Positions 55,266 to 64,000 of a stretch of DNA of 64,000 bases are shown piece by piece; within the stretch, counting starts at the first letter, position 1; every line of letters starts with the position of its first letter. The notes beneath the pieces are model-generated. The model did no database searches, was not told the DNA's origin, and saw only the letters and a program-made list of their open reading frames with translations. The stretch is taken from assembly GCF_000499845.2 (NCBI RefSeq), contig NC_023750.2, positions 34,958,699 to 35,022,698 of the forward strand. Reading direction: 5' to 3'. This DNA is from Phaseolus vulgaris (lineage: Eukaryota > Streptophyta > Magnoliopsida > Fabales > Fabaceae). The position numbers were made by a program, and so were the translations under genes.

Positions 55266-56588
55266 TTTAGGCTTATTTCTTGTTTAAATTTTGAGTTGTA
55301 TTGCACTTTACTTTCAAGAGCTCTTTAATTCAAGTTGTTTACCATTCTGTTTTAGGATTTATTTTGAGTTTTCTTGCTGTTTTTCTTTTGTTACACCAAG
55401 TGTTTGTGAAAAGGATTATGGCACTCATTGTTCATATGAGTATGGCTGCTCTTTGGAATGGCACTCTCCTTCCTAGAGCTGACCTTAAGCTTCCTTTCAC
55501 TTGTTGTTATATCTTGTGATATGTCCTTTAATTTTGTAATCATGTCAAGTTTTGTCTTAGTCATGTTATTCCATAATTGTCATTACTTCTTGTAGTACTT
55601 TATTGCTTTGATTGTTTCTTGCTTTGGTTACTTTCTGTTTTTGAGTTTATTGCTTGATCCTTTGTACATTTTCATTTTTAGATTTGAGTTCATGCTTGTA
55701 TTTTCATTCTATACAAGTTCCTTTACATAATTTCCATTATGTCTTTGCTAGTTCATCATACTGTTTTTCATTCCTGAATAGGCTCCTCTGTTTTCTTACA
55801 AACGTGCTACTATTTTCAATTTACTGAAATTAATTGGCTCACTGGAAATTTGTGAAAATTTGTATTTACATTCTTCAAAGTGTTAAAAAAGCATATCAAA
55901 AAGAAGTATTCAAAAATTCCAAGTACACAAAAAATGATAAATAAAATACGAAAAGTGTACAATACTGCCGAAAAGAATACGGTAATTGGGCAGCAATTTT
56001 GAAACATTTATTTCTCTCAATTGGCTTATTGTTTTTACCTCATTCCCAGTGCCATTATTGAGTTAAGACATTGAAGTTTCTGTGGTTAATTTTTCAGATT
56101 CCAGTTCGCTTTCAATCATTCCAGTTAAATCTGTCAACATAGCACAGTTTGCATTAAATTTTTTTTTTCCAGTAGCTGTTTTCTGTTTTCTTCAATCTAC
56201 CTAGCACTTTTCTTTAGGACTCTTTTGGTGTGCCTTCTTTATTAATTGAGTTCCTTATTTCTTGCTTGTCTTTCATTCATATTCTTTTCCAGTTTGTCAT
56301 ACATTGCTTTCTGTTTTGGTTTAGGCTTTTCTTGTTTATACCTTTTCTTGCTTGTCTTTTGTTCTTCTAAAAGTTTTGTGGGGACTTGTTCTTAAGTGTG
56401 TTGGTTTGTTGTGACATTGGTTTCATTTGAAGCTCCTCCATTCCACAAGAAAGGCTTGGTTGAGGACAGAAATACTTTCTTGGAGTGGCTTGAGTACTTT
56501 CTTGCGCATTTTTCCAGCAACCTATATCTCAATTTATTTGTCTAACAAGTTTCTTTCACTGTTTGTTTTGTTTTTTGTATTTTTTATC
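55266..56588 (+). other. Element D leader
   Basis: Non-coding between primer site and Gag start. It is T-rich, and its frames have no domains. The 46-nt block of the CRM family was not seen here. Confidence 0.6.
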
Positions 56589-57646
56589 ATGGCTCATTTT
56601 TCTAGTGGAGAATCCTCCAAACCTTGCTCACCTCAAAAGGCAGCCATTTTTGAAGACTTAAAGAATGCCAAGCAATCCAATGCTCACTATCTTATGTGAT
56701 AAGATAAATGGAGGCAAGGCTCCAAAGTTTGGAGTTAAGCCGTGAAGAAATCCATCAAAACCGGGAGAGAAGACCTCATCCTCCTCTTCGGCATTCTTCA
56801 AGACATTCTCATTCTTCTCATGGTTATTATGAAGACAATGCCACGGCCAAGGCATCATCACCATGAAGAGAGGCGCCAACATGTGGCTGGCCTGTGTCTC
56901 CTAATGTAAAACTCCTAGCTTTAGTGGTGAAAGTGATCCCAATGTATACTTAGGATGGGAGGCTAAGGTTGAGCAAATTTTTGATGTAAATGGGGTTAGA
57001 GATGAGCATAGGTTAGATTAGCTTCTTTAGAATTTTTGGACTATGCCATGCAATGGTGGCATCAATATCTCATGGACATTGACCTACACAAGAGGTCGCC
57101 CGTGGTCTCTTGGAACGATTGAAAGCATGTTTACGCGCTAGATTCGTACCCCCACACTTTAGAAACACCTAATGTTGAAACTCCAACGGTTCATCAAGGC
57201 ACGCTAAGTGTGGATGATTACTTTAAACAACTAGACACGCTTTTAATTCGAATTAATATGGATGAGAGTGAGGAAGCTAAGATAGCTAGGTTTGTGAGTG
57301 GCCTTCGAAGGGACATTCAAGACGTGGTAGAGTTACAAGAATATTCTTTTTCGAAAATGTGGTGCACCTTGCTAGTAAAATTGAAAATCAACTTGCAAGG
57401 AAAAATGCTTTCAAAAATTCTTCTAAGGATAACTACTACCACTCTTCTTGGAAAAATAAAAATAACTCTTTTTCAAATATCCCTTCTAAGGACTCTACTT
57501 TCAAACCTAGAGATTCTAAGCCTTCCACTTCCACTTCTAGGCCTAAATCTCCACCTAAATCGTCTAGTAAGAAGTGTTTTAAATGCTTAAGCTATGGACA
57601 TATTGCTTCTAATTGCCCTTCTAAACCTAACTATGTATATGCATGA
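56589..57646 (+). pseudogene. Element D gag
   Basis: Starts MAHFSSGESSKPCSPQKAAI and stops at 56697-56699. Broken frames continue with WEAKVEQIFDVNGVRDEHRL, ASLEFLDYAMQWWHQYLMDI, then LSVDDYFKQLDTLLIRINMD and KIARFVSGLRRDIQDVVELQ. A frameshift near 57355 leads to ASKIENQLARKN and a zinc knuckle CFKCLSYGHIASNC at about 57574-57615. Typical gypsy Gag, with several stops and shifts. Confidence 0.85.
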
Positions 57647-58310
57647 TGGGGTAGATGGTAGTGAGCATGAGTCCGAATCTTCTAGACATTCCTCACCTTC
57701 TAGATCCCCAAGTGAGAGTGAGAGTGAGAGCCCACATGAGGGTGACCTATTAGTAATAAGACGCATGCTTGGACAAGTTTTAAAACCTTTTGATGAAACT
57801 CAAAGAGAAAATATTTTTCATTCAAGGTGTCTTATTAATGATAGGGTATGCTCTTTGATTGTGGATGGGGGAAGTTGTGCTAATGTGGCAAGCACAAGAG
57901 TGGTAGACAAACTTGGATTACCTACCATCTCTCATGCCAAGCCCTACAAGTTACAATGGTTAAGTGAGGTAGGTGAGATAGTTGTTTACAAGCAAGTCCT
58001 CATTACATTTCTATTGGTAAATATAAAGATGTGGTCTTGTGTGATGTTGTCCCAATGGAAGCCACACATATTCTTTTAGGTAGGCCATGGCAATTTGATA
58101 GAAAAGTTTTTCATGATGGCTTTACCAACAAAATGTCTTTTAACTTCCATGGGCTAAAGTCATTCTTAAGTCTCTCTCTCCAAAGGAAGTTTATGAGGAC
58201 CAAGTTAAAATGAGAGAAAAGAGAGAGAAAGAAAATGATATAAAAAATTCCAAGAGAAGCCTTCTCATGTCCACACAACAAGTTAAAAAGGTAATAGTTA
58301 CTCAAAAGCC
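57647..58310 (+). pseudogene. Element D protease
   Basis: A serine/glutamate-rich linker, then ETQRENIFHSRCLINDRVCS, the active-site region LIVDGGSCANVASTRVVDKL and AKPYKLQWLSEVGEIV. A frameshift near 58020 is followed by VLCDVVPMEATHILLGRPWQ and FDRKVFHDGFTNKMSF. DGG replaces DSG, as in element B. Confidence 0.85.
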
Positions 58311-58370
58311 TTCTTTTTAGCTATTCCTAGGACTATTGAATGTGAGTCGGCTAAGGATAGTCCCACATGT

Positions 58371-58586
58371 TTGGACAATTTGGTTAAAGAATATGAAGAT
58401 ATGTTTCAAGATCCTCCTAAAGGCTTACCACCTCTAAGAGGGATTGAACACCAAATCGACTTCATGCCCGGGGTTTCTTTACCAAATAGCCCTGCATATA
58501 GGACCAATCCCAACGAAACTAAAAGAGAAAATGAAAAAATAAATGAAGTGCATGAAAAAACAAATGAAGAACAAAAAAAAAAATAT

Positions 58587-58587
<1 letters not shown>
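58371..58587 (+). pseudogene. Element D RT start fused to integrase C-terminal relic
   Basis: YEDMFQDPPKGLPPLRGIEH, then PGVSLPNSPAYRTNPNETK is the first RT block. It then reads KINEVHEKTNEEQKKKYNN, which resembles the integrase C-terminal stretch of CRM-1 ([20 protein letters not shown]) rather than RT. The fusion keeps the frame open until an AT tract. This implies an in-frame deletion of about 3 kb of pol. Confidence 0.65.

Positions 58588-58623
<36 letters not shown>
58584..58623. repeat. (AT)n microsatellite at duplication junction
   Basis: An A-run followed by about 17 AT units. A matching AT tract begins copy 1 at 53887-53905. Confidence 0.95.
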
Positions 58624-58626
<3 letters not shown>

Positions 58627-59971
58627 GTAGCTAGAAGATGGTATGTATAGGGAGAAAGGAAGAGAGGTTTTGATAGACTAAATTTAATTTTTTTTAAAAT
58701 TATATACAAAGCTCAGTTAACCTATTTATATGTTATAGTTTCTTTTTCAGTATTTTTTTCAACCATGACACATTTTTCTAAAGGTATCTTTGCTTAATAT
58801 AAATCAGCTTAAAAGTCTATTTTTATAGCAAATCTTAATAAAGGTTGGTAAGTCTTCTTATCCGAATAAACCTATTACCCAATAGACCAATTGGTAATTA
58901 TATAGCTTTTTTATAATATTATTATGTGTTACGTATTGCATATGGATTATATATAACTAATATATAATATATAATGAGAGAGAGATATTGATGAGAATCA
59001 AAAAGATGTTATCAATAGAAGAAATGGACAAGGGTCAAAGCATTTAAAGTTCTTCTTATTAATCTTTGCAAAAGATGAGGCCCAAGCCCAAAGCCCAAGC
59101 CCAGGAAGGCCCATGTCCAAACCATGAGGGGCAAGGCCAAGCATTAAATAAAAGAGCATCATTTGAATGACTCTTGTAGGAGGTGTGGATATTAAATAAA
59201 TAGGTATGAATGTATTAGAGAGAGTCACATTGTCCATGTGACTTAGTAGGGGGTGTAGGTGTAGTTTTTAGGAGGTGTCATAGTAGAAAAAGGTCACACC
59301 TCCCATGTGACTTGTTTTTTGTGGGAATTTCAAATGAGTTTCATTTGAATCTTCCCACCTATTTTCAGCACCTCTTAGGCTATAAATAAGGTGCTTGCCT
59401 TTGTAAAATTCAGATTGGAAATTAGAAGTAAAGAAACTATACTCAAGTTTAGAGAGAAATTGTGAGTCTTGTTGTCTTCTTCTTCCTTTGCCTTATCTTG
59501 TGTGCCAATGGTGAGCTTCAAGTGGCGGCATCCTTGCACTTATCTTGGAACAAGGTTCCAAGTGGCGTGACTGAATTTCCAAAGTCTCAAATCCAGCAAG
59601 CTTCATTCCATAAGTGTTCCTTCCTTCATTTCTTTCATTTTTATTCGGTAGTTTCAATGCTTAAGTGCTTTCCTTTCATTTCCACCGATTGAAATTGTGT
59701 TTTCCAGCTTTGTTTCAATTTTCTGTTCGGTACAGTAGCTTAATTCTTTCATATTCTGTTCGGTTTGCCATCCTTGTTCTTCATTCCTTGTGTTTGATTC
59801 CATTTGACAATATATGGACTTCCATATGAGCTTTGGTTGGGTGCAAAGTCTTGGTGAGTTCTTGAATTAGAACATTGATCCAATTCTAAGTAAAGTGTCA
59901 TTTCATGACCAACTCAAGTTGCTCCTAAGAATGTCAAATAATCATGTATTCTTGTTATTTCATTCATATCA
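58590..59971 (+). repeat. Duplicated block, copy 2 (AT tract, flank, LTR)
   Basis: Near-identical to 53888-55251, with a few substitutions and one-base indels. It includes the flank 58624-58988 and the LTR 58989-59971. Confidence 0.9.
58989..59971 (+). repeat. Element D second LTR
   Basis: 983 bp, TGATGAG to CATATCA, followed by GATAG. TATA box CTATAAATAA at 59380-59389. Confidence 0.88.
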
Positions 59972-60554
59972 GATAGAAATAGAGATAGAGAGAAAGGTAA
60001 AGAGACCAATCTAACGGGATTTATTTTTTATTTAAACACCTTTAAAAGTTTAATGGTGTGTTTTTATTACAATTACAAATGAATATTTTCCGCCGAACGA
60101 AATCCATTGCAATTGCAAAAATATCCATATTAGATATTCCTTCTTTGAAATTTATTGAATGGCGTGGAGTGAAGTCAGAAGTTGCAAAAGGAAAGAAGCT
60201 ATTGTTCACAGTTTCCTCTCTTTGCCCCGATTTGCTTCAAATAATTATATTAAGATAAATTTTTAAACAAAAATTTCGGGCCAACACTATTTTAAAATCT
60301 TATTTTAAGGGTTTTTTTCTTAGAAACCTTCATTGCATGAGTTTTTAGAAATGTAAATGTCCAAATTTTGGTTATTTTCCAAAATTGGTGTAATTTTTTT
60401 ATTTTTTTTCCAAAATTGATTAAAAAAATATTCCCAAAAATAGGCAAATTATTAATATGAAGTACGAAATTATCAAAGAAAAATCACCAATCATATTAAA
60501 AATAAGTTTTTAAATAAAAATCGTATTTCACGTATACATTTTCTAATATTATAA
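59972..60554. other. AT-rich sequence, nothing recognised
   Basis: Begins with a purine-rich GATAGAAATAGAGATAGAGA run, then AT-rich DNA. The 66-aa frame at 60058-60258 has no recognised family. Confidence 0.5.
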
Positions 60555-60670
60555 TGTACCGTTCCGTCCCCGGGCGTTGACCAAAGTCAAAGTCAACAGT
60601 TAAGTCAAAATCAACATATAGTGGGACCACTCGAGGAGTCCAAGGAAGGAAGTCAACAAACTGACCGCTT

Positions 60671-60814
60671 GAGGCGTCGCCAAGATAAGGCGTCGCCAAG
60701 ATGGGGCGCCGCCAAGATGAGGCGTCGCCAAGAGCAGGCGTCGCCAAGATGAGGCGTCGTCAAGAGAAGGTGTCGCCAGGAGAGGGTGTCACTAGGAGAG
60801 GGTGTCACCAGGTT
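60671..60814. repeat. 16-bp minisatellite in Tat-like LTR
   Basis: Nine head-to-tail 16-base units of GAGGCGTCGCCAAGAT, the last three diverging to AGGGTGTCACCAGG. It is GC-rich in an AT-rich region. The repetitive minus-strand frames across it (GDASSWRRPILATP) are a by-product. Confidence 0.92.
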
Positions 60815-61322
60815 AAGACGTAGCCCATAACAGTAACAAAGAGAAGAGAAAGGTGGCTTCAAGGCCATAGTTCTAGTACCAGTAGGGAGTAACCTGACTC
60901 GTGAAGTACTCATGCCACCGCTGGGAGGCCCCTGGGATAGATACGACCCATGAGAGAGCCACGCCCAGGGGCAAACCACGTGCGTAGTGCGAGAGGAAGG
61001 TAGATACACTCCCAGGGGAAGCTGACTAGAGGTTGGAGGGTCTGAGTTGGCACCCAGAAAGTCACCCCACGCGCCAGATGCCCTTCGAGGAAAGAGGACT
61101 CACACAAATGGAATAACCCTAAGTTGGGTTACGGTGCTGTGAGGCCCTCTGCGTAGAGCAGCAATCAAGTCAGAAGAACACGTGGCAATAAGCACTGAAA
61201 ACATCAAGGCTTTCCTAAAAGTTCGCTAAGGTACGCGTTAATTCAGTTAAGTTTCGAACGTTTCAAGGGATATTTTTATACGTTTTCCAATGCGCTTTAA
61301 CGCGCTTTAAATGCGGGAGGTG

Positions 61323-61332
61323 TATAAAAAGG
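61323..61332 (+). promoter_or_regulatory. TATA box in Tat-like LTR
   Basis: TATAAAAAGG, preceded by GGGAGGTG, in mid-LTR. Confidence 0.5.
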
Positions 61333-61792
61333 GGTCTTGGGACGTTTGAAAGGGGATCCGAGTTTTGACCTAATTCTCACAGTTTACACAGAGCCAAAAA
61401 ACCCTAGTTGTTTCACAGCGCACCCATTGTGCGCACAGGCAATTAGGGCACACAGTATTAGCCACTCAGTATTATTGGACCACCTTCAGAGCATCCAGTC
61501 ACGGTGTTCCGATACGGAGGTGTGTCCCCTTTGATGTTTCTCGCTAGCTAACTTGATCGTCGGAGTGCAAACGGCCGCAAGGCGCCCCTTTGTTCACTTC
61601 TTTTCAGTACTCACAAACGGAGCCGAACGAAGGTGCCCTAGCTCGTGAGGACAAGCCACACATAAAGACGACCGTGGTCGACCGGCGGGAACATATAATA
61701 TATTTTAATATATAAAATTTGAAAAAAATATTTGTGAAATATGATTTCATTACTCTTCTTATATTATAATATAAATTAATATATAAAATAGA

Positions 61793-61820
61793 ATATATAT
61801 ATATATATATATATATATAT
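61793..61820. repeat. (AT)n microsatellite
   Basis: An AT run directly before the reversed LTR-like unit. Confidence 0.9.
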
Positions 61821-61821
61821 T

Positions 61822-62573
61822 CTCATCGGTTGACCTGCTTGCCGATTGACTCTAAAGACAAGCTCTAACTTTGTCTATCTTTGTTGTAATCTGCTCTTCC
61901 CTTGGTTACGTTGGAACGTGTTTCCGTTGAGACAGAGGGGCGGACGGTCAAGTCAGTACATGACTTATAAGAAACAAGAAGTAACTAGTTTCAATCTTAG
62001 AAACAATGTATTTTTACTTAGGATCTCAAGTCCCTTTTATAGTCTACCTCTTGTAACAGCTTTCTATCACGAGAATATCATCTCAACTGAAAGCATACTC
62101 AACAGGAAAATATTTTGTTCAAGGGCACACTCTCTTGGTGCTGCAATCAAACAAAATTTATCCCCTATGGATGCCTAAATCATAACAGAATAACCACCAG
62201 GGTACCAACTCAAGTACCAGCATCAGGGTCCAATCTGTTTTACGCAGTCACTCTCAGCGTGGTGCTACGCTATACTTTAAGCACATGCAACCTAACCTCT
62301 ACGTGCCCTAGCACACATGGGCTTAGGCTTTAAAAGGAAACATTCACTTAAGCTAGACCCCCTGCGTACTAATTACACCCCAAGGTCCAAAACTACCCCT
62401 CGCTAGTGTCTAGCCTTATGCACAATGGTTACACGAAAAAGGAACCAACACATACATCTAGGGCCCAATCTCATGGCCCACCAACTTGGTCCAAGAGCCA
62501 AGTTGACCTGCCTACGACAAATGTTGAGGTCCGACCTCCGAGCGTTGAGCTCTGAGCGCTTTGGTGCAGTACA
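61822..62573 (-). repeat. LTR-like unit in reverse orientation
   Basis: Read on the minus strand it starts TGTACTGCACCAAAGCGC, has a TATA-like CTATAAAAGG at 62033-62042 and ends near CAACCGATGAGA. It is less AT-rich than both flanks. It has LTR character but no partner or target duplication, so the identity is tentative. The frames inside (61846-62178, 62115-62333) are not convincing genes. Confidence 0.4.
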
Positions 62574-64000
62574 ATATATATAATAACTTGAATTCTATGT
62601 TATATTTAAAATATGTTAATGTATATAATTTTAATATACATCTTTTATTACTTAAAATTAAAAAGTATATATAAATAATTTAAGTTAATTATTTTAAAAA
62701 ATTGATTAAAGTAAATTTAATCCATAATAAAAAATTTAAGTTGATAAAACCCTAAATTCAAAATACTAAAGTTAAACCAGAAACTTTAATCGAAAAGTTG
62801 AAAAATGGATAACGTTAACTAGAAACTTTAGTTATCATATAAAGCAAAAAAAAAAATAGTAGAAGAGTATACATTTTTCTATTATTGATACAAATAATTT
62901 ACTCTATTGTGACATTCATTACTATAGTAGGAGCATTTGTTTAGTTTATTTTTTGAAGTGGTTCATCCATTTGATTATGTCTACGATTAGTTGTTGATAT
63001 ACCTGATTCTTACGACGCATTGAAGTTCGATTTGATATAGTAAACCAATAATCTTAATTTCGTACTAGATAAAATTCAACTTTGTATGTCTTAAAAAATA
63101 TACAAAATATTTTATGAAAACTAATTTAATTAAAAATTATTTTATAAAAAAATATTTTCTTTAACTTATATAAAAAAGTTATAATAATAAACTAAAATTA
63201 TTTAATTTCTATTATTATTATTATTTAAATTTTAAATAATAAAAACCGGATATTTAAATTATTATATATTCAAATATTATAAACATATCACATATATATT
63301 AATTCAAGTTATTATTATATATATATATTATATATATATATTTGTATATTAATTATATATTATAATATAAAAAACATAATATATTAATTTATATTATAAT
63401 ATAACAAAACTTAAAGTGAAATCTGATTTTCAGATTATAATGAAATCTATTTCTTAAATACGATATTTTTAAAATAAATTATATAGTAAAGTATTATAAT
63501 ATTTGAAAGTATTTATGTGAAATACGATTTTTATTTGAAATCGTATTTTCTATATACGATTTTTTTTCATTCATTAAGTATAACCAAAACTGAATTTAAG
63601 TGAAAGACGTGAAGATAATAGAATACGTACCATATGGCTTTTTAAGTAGTTGACAAAGGCATTCAATAATAGCAAACAAAGACAGGGGCATTATCATGAC
63701 TTTTTAAACCTGAATATCACAATGATTTAATGCAAAAAAAAAATATTAGTCATTAAAATAGAGAAGAAATAAACTGATTTTAATATTAGTATGTTATTGT
63801 AAGATCCAAGAAGTCCTATTTCAGAAAGAAAAGACTGAAGAAGTCACCAACTACAATGACCTCATCTTCCCATTTGTTTTATATTTTGGTGCCCTCAAAT
63901 TATTGCTGCCCATTTTCCATTTTCACATTAATATAATTAAAATATAATAATGCTTAGGATGTATTCCGGATTTTATTTTTTTTTTGGAATGTAATACAGA
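62574..64000. other. AT-rich sequence to window end
   Basis: Contains TA-rich runs (about 63310-63420) and no credible frame or repeat family. Confidence 0.55.

Larger units (their letters stand above)
54270..59971 (+). mobile_element. Element D: rearranged, internally deleted gypsy element
   Basis: LTR (54270-55251), primer-like site, leader, gag and protease pseudogenes, and the very start of RT. The frame then passes straight to a piece resembling the integrase C-terminal region and ends in an AT tract, followed by a repeat of the left flank and a second LTR (58989-59971). RT, RNase H and most of integrase are missing. The second LTR is preceded by GATAT and followed by GATAG, like the two sides of an ordinary insertion. 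Confidence 0.75.
60555..61693 (+). repeat. Tat/Ogre-like LTR (probably solo)
   Basis: Begins TGTACCGTTCCGTCCCCGGG. It includes a TATA box TATAAAAAGG at 61323-61332, then CTAACTTGATCGTCGGAGTG and AACGGCCGCAAGGCGCCCC, and ends near GGCGGGAACA. This order is typical of Tat-lineage LTRs. No adjacent coding region is found. The right limit is uncertain. Confidence 0.65.

Noticed and set aside
60496..61107. Repetitive minus-strand frames rich in GDASSWRRP
   Set aside because: Produced by the 16-bp minisatellite, whose 48-base triple period keeps a frame open.

Overview
This window is plant nuclear DNA made almost entirely of transposable elements in an AT-rich background. No rRNA, tRNA, CRISPR or bacterial-style genes were seen. 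Ty3/gypsy chromoviruses primed by initiator tRNA-Met, a Ty1/copia remnant, a CACTA element and a PIF/Harbinger element point to a dicot, and the repeat style suggests a legume (inference). Five elements belong to one family with CRM-type features: gag-pol in one frame, and an integrase tail that runs into the 3' LTR. CRM elements often mark centromeric or pericentromeric DNA, so that setting is plausible but not shown here.

Layout. 1-1.2 kb is T-rich repeat. 1.36-8.33 kb is a PIF/Harbinger element (DDE transposase plus a Myb/SANT partner), split by non-autonomous LTR element A (1735-6878, minus strand, TSD TTAAG). 8.3-11.6 kb is AT-rich. 11615-19324 is a complete Tekay/Del chromovirus (TSD AAGTC). 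19.6-23.6 kb holds a fossil LTR piece and a deleted CACTA element, followed at 23739-23956 by a possible 3' end of a cellular gene.

23964-49741 is a nested stack. The host, CRM-2 (minus strand), is cut into pieces by element CRM-1 (24112-31800, minus), element B (32763-38914, plus, LTRs almost identical) and element C (39457-44620, plus, TSD GTGGG). After it come a copia RNase H remnant (49742-50100), AT-rich DNA, a Tat/Ogre-like LTR (about 52014-53884) carrying a solo LTR (52448-53479, TSD AGGAG), element D with a tandem duplication of its flank and LTR (53888-59971), a second Tat-like LTR with a 16-bp minisatellite (60555-61693), a reversed LTR-like unit (61822-62573) and AT-rich DNA to the end.

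How the parts may work together. Elements A, B and C lack reverse transcriptase and RNase H. They share an unusual C-terminal module built from a protease-like repeat and an integrase relic whose first catalytic Asp and catalytic Glu are missing in all three, yet the frame stays open in A and B and has a single stop in C. The two RT-bearing copies (CRM-1, CRM-2) share an inherited stop at gag codon 60, while young element B has an uninterrupted gag and protease. All five keep the same roughly 46-nt leader element. This fits a family that moves by sharing proteins in trans. That interpretation is inference; the sequence features behind it are read directly.
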